Positions 1 through 8,374 of a stretch of DNA of 64,000 bases are shown here, in pieces. The translations under genes and the position numbers were made by a program. The notes below the pieces were generated by a model. It was not told the origin of the DNA. It ran no database searches and saw nothing but the letters and a program-made list of their open reading frames with translations. The DNA comes from Micromonospora sp. NBC_01699 (lineage in GTDB: Bacteria > Actinomycetota > Actinomycetes > Mycobacteriales > Micromonosporaceae), in assembly GCF_036250065.1 (NCBI RefSeq), contig NZ_CP109199.1, forward strand, positions 4,402,001 to 4,466,000. Reading direction: 5' to 3'. Within the stretch, counting starts at the first letter, position 1, and each line of letters starts with the position of its first letter.

Positions 1-137
1 TGGGCGAACAGGAGGTTCGTTCCCTCGCGCAGGGTCACCCATGCGGCGAACACCCACAGGGCGGTCAGCGACACCAGGAGTGCGACCACTTTGGTACGTA
101 GGTTCGCGCTGCTGCCGCGAGGAATGCGGGAAGCCAT
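1..137 (-). CDS. Sensor histidine kinase, N-terminal fragment (runs off window start)
   Basis: Only the first 45 codons are present; the gene continues beyond the left edge. The ATG at 137 opens a short basic cytosolic segment (MASRIPRGSSANLRTK) followed by one strongly hydrophobic helix at about residues 18-35, then a polar stretch. This opening resembles the large actinobacterial sensor kinases with an extracellular nitrate/nitrite-sensing domain that sit at the head of conservon-type operons. That assignment rests on the N-terminus alone; any membrane protein with the same topology could look like this. The 146-bp gap to the terpene operon holds its promoter. Confidence 0.5.
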   Translation of the reverse strand, partial: MASRIPRGSSANLRTKVVALLVSLTALWVFAAWVTLREGTNLLFA

Positions 138-283
138 TACACCGTCCCAGGCCGGATTGGGGGTGTCGTCATATGTCGGTGATGCGACGTACCGAATACG
201 TTGACCGGGTCATTCGGGAAGTGCGGTCACGCTAGCAGTATCGGACAAGTCATCTCAAGTCCACACAATGGGATGATGCGGCT

Positions 284-1903
284 TCATTGCGGTGCCGGGG
301 CTGCTACCGCCAGGTCCGCCCTGCTGGCTACAAGATGGACAGCCGCCAGGGTGGCGGATCGCACAATCGCCGTCGGTGCGTACAGGTCTTTGCCGTGCCA
401 CAGCGCCGGGTGCTTCTTTCGCCCGAGCGTGTGCCGAAGATAGGAGTATCCACTAAGGACAGATGCGCGCAGCGCACCGGGCAGGGGCGCGCGCGTCCCC
501 AGCAGAACGTGCAGCGCGTACGCCGTCTCCTCCGCCGTACCCGACCACCGACCCCACGAGCCGTCCGGTCGCTGACCGGCGACCACCCAGGCGACCGCCC
601 GACCGACCGCCTCGGTGACCCCGCGCCCCCGACCGTGCTCGCGCAGTGCGAGCACCGCGCAGGCGGTCGCGTAGTAGGGGGAGGCGTGCCAACGGTCGTA
701 CCACGCCCCGTCGGGCCGCTGCTGCTCCCGGAGCCAGGCCGACAGTCGGCGTACCACGGCCGGGTACCGCGGGTCCGGGTCCGCTCGGGTCGCCAGCTGC
801 AACCCGAACGCGTCGAGGACGTGGGCGTTGGTCGAGACGGACGCGCCGTCCTCGCCGGGCCAGGTGGAGAAGTGGGCGCCGGTGTCGTAGCCCCACAGGC
901 TGTCCGGCTCGGTCGGCACGCCGAGGTGTCCGAGCGCGTAGAGGGTGACGGCGGTGGTGTCGGCGTCGGCCGGCAGCCCCGGTCCGGTCGCGGTTCCCGT
1001 CGGACCGAGCGCGCGGACCAGACTGTCGACCAGTTCCCGGGGTGCGGTGAAATCGACCCCGGCGCGGGCGAGTCCACTCAGGATCCAGGCGCGCTCGAAG
1101 ACGGTGATCGGGGTCGGGCAGGGCACCGGGCCGTCCTGAACCGGTGCCAGGGCTTCGAGGTGGGTCCGGGCGGCGTCGGTGCCGTCCGCCCGTCCCGCGG
1201 CGGCGATCCAGGCGGCGGTGGCCGCCGGTGACGCCCCGACCGTGCCGTAGCGGCCGGGCAGGATGCCGGACGGCAACCCGGCGGCGGCTCCGACCACCTC
1301 GAACGAGTGCGCCAGCTTGGCGGGCACCTCGGCACCGGCGGCGACCAGCCGACGGACCGCGACCAGCCGGGCGCCGCTCATGCCCGCCGGCAGGCCGAGG
1401 CTCGGGCCCGGCCGCCACCCGGACGGCCGGGCGGGCGGATCGTCGAGGTGCCGGTTGATCGCCTCGACCAGGGCCGGCACGATCAGATCGATCGCCGGCG
1501 TGTCGGGCAGGCGCAGCGTCTCGTCGCCGAGCCAGCCGGCGAGCGCCGCGAGCCCCCGGTCCACCGCACCCACCAGCGCCGGCCCGGCCACCGTGAACCG
1601 GCCACCCGCCGCGTCCCGACGCAGTACGGCCAGCAGCGCTTCCACCGCGCTCAGCGTCGGTACGAGGGCGTAGCCGCCCGGTGGGCCCCAGCCGCCGTCG
1701 CCGCGTTGCGCTGCCAGCACGAACCGCATCCGCTCGGCGTGCCCGGTCAGCCAGGGCGCCAGTGTGATCAGCCGGGCGGTCTCGTAGACCGACGGGGCGA
1801 CCCGGCCCCACGGTTGCTCGACCAGCCCGGCGAGCAGCCGGTCGACCTCGCCGGCGAGATCACCCGGGTCGGTCACGGAATCGGGGACGACGGACGTGGT
1901 CAC
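284..1903 (-). CDS. Class II (type B) diterpene cyclase, ent-copalyl/halimadienyl diphosphate synthase-like
   Basis: 539 residues from a GTG at 1903 that overlaps the upstream stop (GTGA); the open frame runs further upstream but only through the preceding gene. The protein has the alpha-barrel repeats of class II cyclases, with QRGDGGWG near residue 65 and an RPDGAWYDRW block in the C-terminal half. The protonation motif reads D313-A-D315-T-T rather than the common DxDD; D315 is the expected catalytic acid. Family members cyclise geranylgeranyl diphosphate by protonation, keeping the diphosphate. It is the last gene of a three-gene operon and probably feeds the class I synthase encoded just upstream. 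The product skeleton cannot be read from the sequence. No GGPP synthase is present, so the precursor must come from elsewhere. Confidence 0.85.
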   Translation of the reverse strand: MTTSVVPDSVTDPGDLAGEVDRLLAGLVEQPWGRVAPSVYETARLITLAPWLTGHAERMRFVLAAQRGDGGWGPPGGYALVPTLSAVEALLAVLRRDAAGGRFTVAGPALVGAVDRGLAALAGWLGDETLRLPDTPAIDLIVPALVEAINRHLDDPPARPSGWRPGPSLGLPAGMSGARLVAVRRLVAAGAEVPAKLAHSFEVVGAAAGLPSGILPGRYGTVGASPAATAAWIAAAGRADGTDAARTHLEALAPVQDGPVPCPTPITVFERAWILSGLARAGVDFTAPRELVDSLVRALGPTGTATGPGLPADADTTAVTLYALGHLGVPTEPDSLWGYDTGAHFSTWPGEDGASVSTNAHVLDAFGLQLATRADPDPRYPAVVRRLSAWLREQQRPDGAWYDRWHASPYYATACAVLALREHGRGRGVTEAVGRAVAWVVAGQRPDGSWGRWSGTAEETAYALHVLLGTRAPLPGALRASVLSGYSYLRHTLGRKKHPALWHGKDLYAPTAIVRSATLAAVHLVASRADLAVAAPAPQ

Positions 1904-2823
1904 AGCCGACCCCAGAAGTCGGCGCCGCCGCCGTAGAACCGGGTGACGAAGCCCAGCTGCCGTGCCAGGTAGGACGCCTGGCGCGGGCAGCCCGGGTGCA
2001 GCGGCGTGAGCAGGTCGAGGCACTGGTCGACCAGCTCACCGATTCGGCCCGTCACCCAGTTCCGGTCGACCCCGAGCATCAGCACGTTCAGGTCGCCCCC
2101 GCCCCAGGCCACGTCACGGTCGTAGGTGGCAAGGTCGTTCACCAGCCGCAACACCTGCTGCACCTGCCGGCCGGCGCCCCGCAACCCGTCGAGGGCGTCC
2201 AGGCAGTCCCGCTCGCCCGTACGCAGCCAGTGCGAGAGGTTCACCCAGGCGAGGCCGGTGTTGTCGGCCGCGTCCAGGTAGGTGTCGACGTCCGGCAGGC
2301 CCGACTCGTCGCCGGCCGCGCGGGCCGACTTCCAGCGCCATTCGCGGGCCATCGCGGCCAGGGTCCGGCCCAGCTCCGCCCGCCACAGCGACGCGTGCTC
2401 CGGGTACGCCGGCGCGGCGACCAGTTCGTCGCGGATGTCGGCCAGGAAGCCGGCGAGGGGTGCACCCGGATCGGGTACGGCCCCGTCGGCGACCGCGAGG
2501 CAGCCGGCCACGAGTTCGTCGACCTGCTCGACGGCAACGGCCAGGGTGTCGACCTGCCAGTCGAGTGCGAAGATCCACAGCGCTGCCCGGTTCGCCACCC
2601 GCAGGTCGGCCGGGGTGGCCCAGGTCGCGTTGCAGGCGGTCGCGTACGCCACCGCGCCGACCAGTGCGGCGTCGAACGGCTCCCCCGCGAACAGTTCCGG
2701 GTAGGCGCGGACCCGGTCGGTCAGGTCACGCTGGGCGGCGATCGTCAGCGCGCCGATGGCGGCCAACCCGGTGCCGGACGAGAAGTCCCGCCGGACGTCG
2801 ACGCGCGGCTCGACCGTCCTCAC
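1900..2823 (-). CDS. Class I (type A) terpene synthase, probable diterpene synthase
   Basis: 307 residues, GTG start overlapping the P450 stop by 4 bp. The metal-binding sites of class I terpene synthases are recognisable but atypical. The aspartate-rich motif reads D88-W-Q-V-D92 (DxxxD instead of DDxxD). The NSE motif reads N229-D-L-x-T233-x-x-x-D237, with Asp where Glu is usual. The length is that of a single alpha-domain bacterial enzyme. Paired directly with a class II cyclase, it should ionise the bicyclic diphosphate made by its partner and complete the skeleton, as in the terpentetriene and tuberculosinol systems. The pairing is inferred from operon context. Sesquiterpene synthase activity is less likely given the neighbour. 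Confidence 0.8.
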   Translation of the reverse strand: MRTVEPRVDVRRDFSSGTGLAAIGALTIAAQRDLTDRVRAYPELFAGEPFDAALVGAVAYATACNATWATPADLRVANRAALWIFALDWQVDTLAVAVEQVDELVAGCLAVADGAVPDPGAPLAGFLADIRDELVAAPAYPEHASLWRAELGRTLAAMAREWRWKSARAAGDESGLPDVDTYLDAADNTGLAWVNLSHWLRTGERDCLDALDGLRGAGRQVQQVLRLVNDLATYDRDVAWGGGDLNVLMLGVDRNWVTGRIGELVDQCLDLLTPLHPGCPRQASYLARQLGFVTRFYGGGADFWGRL

Positions 2824-4181
2824 GCCACCACTGCCCGGACCGGACGCAGCACCAGCCTGGCCTCGGTGGCGGGTCGTAGCGAGGCACCCAGCCGAGGGGT
2901 GAAGTCGGCCGGGCCGACCAGCTCGGGCCGGAAACGACTCAGCAGCGTGGCGATGATCAGTGGCGCCTCGACCGCGAACAGGTACTGGCCCAGGCAGCGG
3001 TGCTGACCCCCGCCGAACGGGAAGTAGCTGTAGTACGGCTCGGGTTTCGGCCCGTCCGGATCGAACCGCTCGGGATCGAAGTCGTCCGGGTCCGACCAGA
3101 ACGCCGCCATCCGGTGGGTCACGTACGGGCTGACGAGGATGGTCGCGCCGGCCTCGATCCGGGTGCCGCCGAGCACCTCGTCGCCGACCGCCATCCGGGG
3201 GATGAACCAGCCGGCCGGCCAGAGCCGGAGCAACTCGTCCAGCACCATCCGGGTGTAGCGCAGTTGCGGCACGTGGCTTCGGCGTACCTCGGAATTGCCG
3301 ACCACCCGGTCGACCTCGGCGTGAAGTCTGGCGGCGACCTCGGGATGCGCCGCCAGTACGGGCCAGAGCCAGGACAGCACCGCGATGGTGGTCTCGGTGG
3401 AGGTCGACACCATCGCGACCACGTCGTCGCGGATCTGCTGCTCGGTCACCTCCTCGCCGTCGACGCCGCGCGCCGCGCAGAGCGTGGAGATGACGTCCTC
3501 GCCACCGTCGGGGTTCCGCCGGACCTCCCTGATGATCGGCAGCACGATGTCGTCGAGCGTCGCGACCGCGGCGGCGAAGGCCCGGTCACCGGGCAGCGGC
3601 AGCCAGTTCGGCGCCCACGGCAGCACGATCCGGGGAATCATCTCGGTGGCGATCACGCCGAACGCGTCGACCATCCGTACGGCGTCGGGCACGCTGATCC
3701 GGTCACCGAACAGCACCCGCATAGTGGCCCGGCAGACGATCCGGGCCAACTCGCTCGCGGCGTCGACGGTTCCGCCCGTCCGGGCCGTTCCCTCCAGGTC
3801 GGTCACCGCGTCCCGGATCGCCTCGGCCATCCGGTCGGTCATCGTGTTGACCCGACCGGGGGTGAACAGCGGGCGCAGCACGTCCCGACTCGACTTCCAG
3901 ACCGGGCCCTCGGTGACCAGGATCGCCTCGCCGACGGCCCGGCGTACGCCATCCCAGAGCAACCCCTCCCGCACGTACCGGTCCGGGTTGTGCAGCACCG
4001 TTTCCAGGTGATCCGGCGACGTCACCAGGTACGGCCCGACCGAGCCGACGCCCAGCCGGACGATTTCGCCGTTCGCCGCGTTGCCGGCCTCCACCAACGC
4101 GTCCAGTGGATGCCGGACCAGACCCGGCAGCTTGCGCAGGGCAAGTCGTCGGGCTCGGGTCCCGGACGCCGTCTCAGCCAT
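2820..4181 (-). CDS. Cytochrome P450
   Basis: 453 residues, full length for a bacterial P450. The ATG at 4181 is preceded by GGAGGG at a normal spacing. The visible signatures are an I-helix STSTETT at 259-265 (with the E-T-T triad), the K-helix E316-L-L-R319, and the haem loop FGGGQHRCLG with proximal ligand C396. It is the first gene of the operon and overlaps the terpene synthase by 4 bp, so it most likely oxidises the diterpene made by the two cyclases. No ferredoxin or reductase lies nearby; it presumably uses general redox partners. The second residue of the I-helix signature is serine where A/G is common, a variation seen in some P450s. Confidence 0.93.
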   Translation of the reverse strand: MAETASGTRARRLALRKLPGLVRHPLDALVEAGNAANGEIVRLGVGSVGPYLVTSPDHLETVLHNPDRYVREGLLWDGVRRAVGEAILVTEGPVWKSSRDVLRPLFTPGRVNTMTDRMAEAIRDAVTDLEGTARTGGTVDAASELARIVCRATMRVLFGDRISVPDAVRMVDAFGVIATEMIPRIVLPWAPNWLPLPGDRAFAAAVATLDDIVLPIIREVRRNPDGGEDVISTLCAARGVDGEEVTEQQIRDDVVAMVSTSTETTIAVLSWLWPVLAAHPEVAARLHAEVDRVVGNSEVRRSHVPQLRYTRMVLDELLRLWPAGWFIPRMAVGDEVLGGTRIEAGATILVSPYVTHRMAAFWSDPDDFDPERFDPDGPKPEPYYSYFPFGGGQHRCLGQYLFAVEAPLIIATLLSRFRPELVGPADFTPRLGASLRPATEARLVLRPVRAVVA

Positions 4182-4869
4182 CGGATCCCTCCAGGACGTC
4201 GCCGCGGTTCGGCCTCGCCCGTCAACCGGCGGCTGCGGTGACCGGTTCGTGACCGGGTCCGCGGGGTGGCAGCTTGATCGAGCTGATCCGGGCCACTGTA
4301 GATCTCTCGGTTCGCCCGGTCCATCGATGCAACGATGGTCTGTCCGGGAGGGACCGCCGCACGGCGGGTGCCTCCACCACCCCGCACAGCACCTCGATGG
4401 TGACCCTCAGCAACCGACCGTCACAGAAGGCCGGCGCTGCGAGATGTTGGCTATGATCACCAATCTTCGGATTCGCTACTTTCTGTCCGCGCCGGCGGCC
4501 GACGAAGTTGGCGAAGTCACGCGAGCGACCAGGTCAGGGATGCCCGCGCTCCTTCCCATCCGCCAGCCATGCCACGGATCGCGGCAACCCTGGGTAGCCA
4601 TGGGTCTTTCGCTGGTTTTGCGCGGGTCATTACCTCCGGTAATGAGGGAAATTCCGCTCCCGTCGGAAACGCACCCACCACACGGGCCCGAAAGTAGTTA
4701 GTGACGCGGGTCACAACAGGCAACCTAAAGGGCTTGGCTACACGGCGGACACATCGCCGTAACCCCGTTCACCCCGAGGGACACGTTCCCGCGCCGGCCC
4801 GTCGGTCGCCTGCCACAATCGGGGCTGCGTTGATGTTCGGCAGATCCTGCCGTGGACGATGGAGGACCC
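4182..4869. other. Intergenic region between divergent P450 operon and flavin monooxygenase
   Basis: About 690 bases with no convincing gene on either strand; the short open frames here lack family resemblance and ribosome sites. It must hold the promoters of the leftward diterpene operon and the rightward monooxygenase. The one clear structural element is the interrupted palindrome at 4627-4645. Confidence 0.6.
4627..4645. promoter_or_regulatory. Interrupted palindrome, candidate operator
   Basis: TCATTACC-TCC-GGTAATGA is a perfect 8-bp inverted repeat around a 3-bp spacer. It lies about 225 bp upstream of the flavin monooxygenase and 446 bp upstream of the P450 start. Size and symmetry suit a dimeric repressor such as a TetR or MarR type, but no cognate regulator is adjacent. 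Confidence 0.4.
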
Positions 4870-5901
4870 GTGCCGCTGCCCTCGGAGCCCCTGCGGAAAC
4901 TCGGTTTCCTGACCATCGGGCTGTTCGAGGAGGCCGACCCCCGCCGGGGTCACGAGTCGACGCTCAAGGTCATCGAGCTGGGCGAGCGGCTGGGCTTCGA
5001 CAGCGCCTGGCTGCGGCACCGTCACCTCCAGTACGGCATCTCCTCCCCCGTTGCCGTACTCGCCGCCGCCACCCAGCGCACCAGCCGGATCGAACTCGGC
5101 ACCGCGGTCATTCCACTGGGCTGGGAGAACCCGCTGCGGCTGGCCGAGGACCTGGCAACGGTCGACATCCTGTCCGGGGGACGGCTCAATCCCGGCGTCA
5201 GCGTCGGCCCGCCGATGCACTACGACCGGGTCAGGCAGGCGCTGTACCCGGACACCGCCGATACCGAGGACTTCAGCTACGAACGCGTACGGCGGCTGCT
5301 GCACTTCGTACGCGGCGAGCCGGCCACCGACTTCAGCGGTGTCCAGGGTTTCGAGGTGTTCTCCGACCGGGTGCAGCCGCACGCACCGGGGCTGGGCGAC
5401 CGGATGTGGTACGGCGGGGCGAGTCTGCGCTCCGCCCGATGGGCCGGCGAGAACGGGATGAACTTCCTGACCAGCAGCGTGGTGAAGGCGGAGGAGTCCG
5501 AGGACTTCGCCGAGATCCAGCTCGCCCACGTCCGGGCCTTCCGCGCGCACCACCCCGACGGCGAGCGCGCCCGCGTCTCCCAGGGCCTGGTGGTCATCCC
5601 CACCGACAGCGCCACGCCCCGGCAGCGCGCGAAGTACCTGGCGTACGCGGAGCAGCGGATGCCGCGTACCGCCACGCCGCAGGGGCCGGCGCGGTTGATG
5701 TTCGCCCCCGACCTGGTCGGCAGCTCAGCCGAGATCGCCGAACGGCTCTACGCCCAGGCCGCGTTCCGCGAGATCAACGAGGTCGCCTTCGCACTCCCCT
5801 TCACCTTCGACCACGACGACTACATCCAGATCCTCACCGACATGGCCACCCACCTGGGCCCCGCCCTGGCCTGGCACCCACCCCACCCCACAACCCCCTA
5901 A
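4870..5901 (+). CDS. Luciferase-like flavin-dependent monooxygenase (LLM class)
   Basis: 343 residues with the TIM-barrel pattern of F420/FMN-dependent luciferase-family oxidoreductases: an early strand (LGFLTIGLFE), a substrate-loop helix (ERLGFDSAWLRHRH), RIELGTAVIPLGWENPLRLAEDLATVDILSGGR-type core segments and a C-terminal substrate-loading region. I place the start at GTG 4870 because GGAGGA lies immediately upstream; an in-frame GTG at 4852 is the alternative. It is monocistronic and ends just before the inverted repeat. The substrate is unknown. It may be unrelated to the diterpene operon, from which it is divergently transcribed, although a tailoring role cannot be excluded. Confidence 0.85.
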   Translation: MPLPSEPLRKLGFLTIGLFEEADPRRGHESTLKVIELGERLGFDSAWLRHRHLQYGISSPVAVLAAATQRTSRIELGTAVIPLGWENPLRLAEDLATVDILSGGRLNPGVSVGPPMHYDRVRQALYPDTADTEDFSYERVRRLLHFVRGEPATDFSGVQGFEVFSDRVQPHAPGLGDRMWYGGASLRSARWAGENGMNFLTSSVVKAEESEDFAEIQLAHVRAFRAHHPDGERARVSQGLVVIPTDSATPRQRAKYLAYAEQRMPRTATPQGPARLMFAPDLVGSSAEIAERLYAQAAFREINEVAFALPFTFDHDDYIQILTDMATHLGPALAWHPPHPTTP

Positions 5902-5909
5902 ACCCCCTC

Positions 5910-6010
5910 CCCCGATTCCGTCGGCGATCTTGCAGTTGTGGTGACCGAGTTAGGGCACTCATCCCGATTTGTGGACGACCACAAGTGCAAGATCGTCGAC
6001 GGAATCGGGG
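5910..6010. repeat. Long imperfect inverted repeat (33-bp arms), REP-like element or terminator
   Basis: Left arm 5910-5941 (with the preceding base) and right arm 5978-6010 are inverted copies, starting CCCCGATTCCGTC and ending in the complement, with only two mismatches over about 33 bp. The 36-bp centre also carries GTGG/CCAC complementarity. The element fills the gap between the converging monooxygenase (+) and deacetylase (-) genes, so it can act as a bidirectional terminator. Its length and sequence are more like a dispersed palindromic intergenic repeat than a simple terminator; I saw no second copy in this window. Confidence 0.75.
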
Positions 6011-6039
6011 GTGGGGAGGGGTGGGAGGGAGGGGGTGGT

Positions 6040-7104
6040 TTATGGGTTGTTTTGCGGTGGGCCGGTGGGGAGTGGTACCAGGTTGAGACGGCGCAGCAGG
6101 TTGGGAAGGATCGTTCGTAGGGCGGTTATCGTCTGCTGGCGGTTCCCGCCGGCGTCGTGCATCAGCACGATCGAACCGGGGACGACGCCGGCCGTGACGT
6201 TCGACGCGATGTTGCCGGCGCCCGGCCGGCTGTAGTCCTCCGCGTCCACGTCCCAGTGCACCGAGGTCATGCCGAGTTCGCGGGCCGTGGCGACCGCACC
6301 GGCCGTCCAGCCGCCGTAGGGCTGCCGGTAGTAGAGGATCAGGGCATCCGGTACGGCGGCCCGGATCGCCGCGTTCGTACGGGTCAGGTCGGTCCGGATC
6401 GCCGCCTTCGACCGGCTGCCCAGGTCCGGATCGTGGGACCAGGAGTGGTTGCACAGGGTGTGTCCGGCGGCGGCTATCGCCCGGACCAGTTCCGGGTACG
6501 CCGCAGCGAGCTCGCCGACCAGGCAGAAGGTCGCCCTGACCCGAAAACGGGCGAGTTCGGCGAGCACCTGCGGGGTGTACACGGGATTCGGCCCGTCGTC
6601 GAAGGTGAGCGCCACGCCGCGCGAGCCGGTGCTGATCCGGCTGCTGTACGGGCCGCCGGTCCCCATTGGCAGCCGGGGGCGGTCATCGGCGAGGGGCGCC
6701 TCCGGAACAGGCTCGGCGGATCGGGCCGGGCTGGCTGGGGCCGGGGCGACGGGGACCGAGTGGGTCGGGGCGGAGCGGATCGGGGCCGGGCGGGTCGGGG
6801 CGGAGCGGATCGGGGCCGGTCGGGTCGGGGCAGTGGTGGCCGACGGGGAGGCACTGTGCGGCGGGTCGGGGGTCGGTGAGCCGGTGGCGGGCCGGGACGG
6901 GCTCGGTGGCCCCGGCTCGCCGAGCGGGTCACGCGACGGTCCGGACCCGACGAACGTGTGCCCGAGGAGGTAGCCGCCGCCCAGCATCGAGCCGACCACC
7001 AACCCGAGGATCATGATCAGACGCAGCTGGCGCCGGCCGGTCAGCCCGCTCCGGCGGGGCCCGTACCGGCCGGTCGAGGCCCGGCCACCACGCGTCGAGC
7101 CCAT
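6040..7104 (-). CDS. Membrane-anchored polysaccharide deacetylase (NodB/CE4)
   Basis: 354 residues. A basic N-terminus is followed by one transmembrane helix (about 28-48), then a Pro/Ser/Thr-rich extracellular linker (about 50-150) and a NodB domain (about 160-345). The catalytic motifs are present: TFDDGP with D169/D170, the metal-binding NHSWSHD, YRQPYGGW, WDVDAEDY and the closing LMHD. Such enzymes remove acetyl groups from chitin oligomers or peptidoglycan outside the membrane. The linker contains a duplicated 10-residue unit (APTRPAPIRS twice, then a third partial copy), encoded by near-identical 30-bp DNA repeats around 6765-6835. Confidence 0.9.
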   Translation of the reverse strand: MGSTRGGRASTGRYGPRRSGLTGRRQLRLIMILGLVVGSMLGGGYLLGHTFVGSGPSRDPLGEPGPPSPSRPATGSPTPDPPHSASPSATTAPTRPAPIRSAPTRPAPIRSAPTHSVPVAPAPASPARSAEPVPEAPLADDRPRLPMGTGGPYSSRISTGSRGVALTFDDGPNPVYTPQVLAELARFRVRATFCLVGELAAAYPELVRAIAAAGHTLCNHSWSHDPDLGSRSKAAIRTDLTRTNAAIRAAVPDALILYYRQPYGGWTAGAVATARELGMTSVHWDVDAEDYSRPGAGNIASNVTAGVVPGSIVLMHDAGGNRQQTITALRTILPNLLRRLNLVPLPTGPPQNNP

Positions 7105-7181
7105 GCCCGCCTCCTCGCCCGCACCGCCCCCGACCCCTCAGGTTACGTACGTTCTGCACGGCAAAGTGCGGTTATTTCGTA

Positions 7182-8216
7182 CTAGTCGAGAGCCGCCTCG
7201 ATGACCCGCAGCACCGCGACGCTGTCGCGCGGGTCGACCGGTGGCCGCGAGCCGGTACGCAGCGCAACGGCGAGTTCCCGGTAGTAGGACTCGTACGAGC
7301 CGCGCCGGGTCGGCACCTCCCGCAGGTCGGCACCCGCCCCGATCCGTCCCCACCGCTCGCGGGGCGTCACCCCGAAGTCCTCGTCGCCGGGCCGGCTGCC
7401 CGCTTCGAGCTGGGACTCCTGCGGATCGAGCCCGAAGCTCACGTACGCGCCACGGGTGCCGCGCAGGACGAAGCGGGGGCGTACCTGGGCGGCCACGCTG
7501 CTCATCCACAGCCGGCTGCGGACCCCGCTGACGTGCTCCAGACTGACGAGTACGTCGTCGTCGTTCACCGCGCCCGGCCGCCGCGCGTCCACCTCGGCGT
7601 GCACCGCGCGGACCGGCCCGAACAGCAGGATCGCCTGGTCGACCAGGTGCGGCGCGAGGTCGTAGAGGATCCCCCCACCGTCGGCCAGGAGGGCGCGATC
7701 CTTGCGGCCGTCGGTGACCTCGGGCTTCCACCACTCGAAGGCCGACTCGAAGCCGAACACGTCGCCCAGTTCGCCGGAGGCGAGCACGTCGCGCACGGTC
7801 AGGAAGTCACCGTCCCAGCGCCGGTTCTGGAAGACGGTGAGGGTGCGGCCCGCCGCGTCCGCCGCCTCGACCAGGCCCTCCGCCTCCGTCGCGGTGAGGG
7901 CCAGCGGCTTGTCGACCACCACGTGCAGCCCCGCGTCGAGGGACCGCCGGGCCAGCTCGACGTGGGTGTCGTTCGGGGTGCAGACGACCGCGAGGTCGCA
8001 GTCGCCGGCGACCGCGAAGGCCGCGTCGGCGTCGGCCACGACCCGGGCACCGGGATGGTCGGCGCGTGCCGCCGCGGCCCGGTCGGGGTCGGACGTCACG
8101 ATGACGTCGATGGTGTAGTCGCCGGTGGCGGCGAGCAGCGGGCCGTGGAACACCCGGCCCGCCAGGCCGTAACCGAAGAGCAGGACGCGCAGCGGCTGCG
8201 CGCAGGGATCGGACAC
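7182..8216 (-). CDS. Gfo/Idh/MocA family NAD(P)-dependent oxidoreductase
   Basis: 344 residues from GTG 8216, chosen because GAGGAA sits just upstream; an in-frame ATG at 8243 lacks a ribosome site. The N-terminal Rossmann fold starts VLLFGYGLAGRVFH, and the family E/DKP motif is present with catalytic K103 (DKPLAL). The C-terminal alpha/beta domain carries the GGG-LYDLAPHLVDQ signature. Family members oxidise or reduce sugars, inositols or sugar acids. It is the last gene of the ABC-sugar operon that begins at 13565, separated from the aldo/keto reductase by a repeat-rich 148-bp gap, so it probably acts on the imported sugar. Confidence 0.88.
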   Translation of the reverse strand: MSDPCAQPLRVLLFGYGLAGRVFHGPLLAATGDYTIDVIVTSDPDRAAAARADHPGARVVADADAAFAVAGDCDLAVVCTPNDTHVELARRSLDAGLHVVVDKPLALTATEAEGLVEAADAAGRTLTVFQNRRWDGDFLTVRDVLASGELGDVFGFESAFEWWKPEVTDGRKDRALLADGGGILYDLAPHLVDQAILLFGPVRAVHAEVDARRPGAVNDDDVLVSLEHVSGVRSRLWMSSVAAQVRPRFVLRGTRGAYVSFGLDPQESQLEAGSRPGDEDFGVTPRERWGRIGAGADLREVPTRRGSYESYYRELAVALRTGSRPPVDPRDSVAVLRVIEAALD

Positions 8217-8286
8217 TGGAGTTTCCTCGTCTGTCGGACTCATCGTCGGGGATCGTCGGGCGAAGTGATCGTCGGGGATCGTCAGG

Positions 8287-8374
8287 CGGACTGGCCGTCG
8301 GGATCGTCGTGCGGACTGGTCGTCAGGGGCGGCGGACTGGTCGTCAGGGGCGGCGGACTGGTCGTCAGGCGGGC
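8287..8374. repeat. 21-bp tandem repeats
   Basis: Two identical 21-bp copies (CGGACTGGTCGTCAGGGGCGG at 8312-8332 and 8333-8353, each given here as one unit of 21) are followed by a diverged third copy (8354-8374) that contains the aldo/keto reductase stop codon. An older partial copy begins at 8287. GATCGTCGGG-type shorter repeats continue to about 8241. The array sits between two genes of one operon. Confidence 0.8.
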
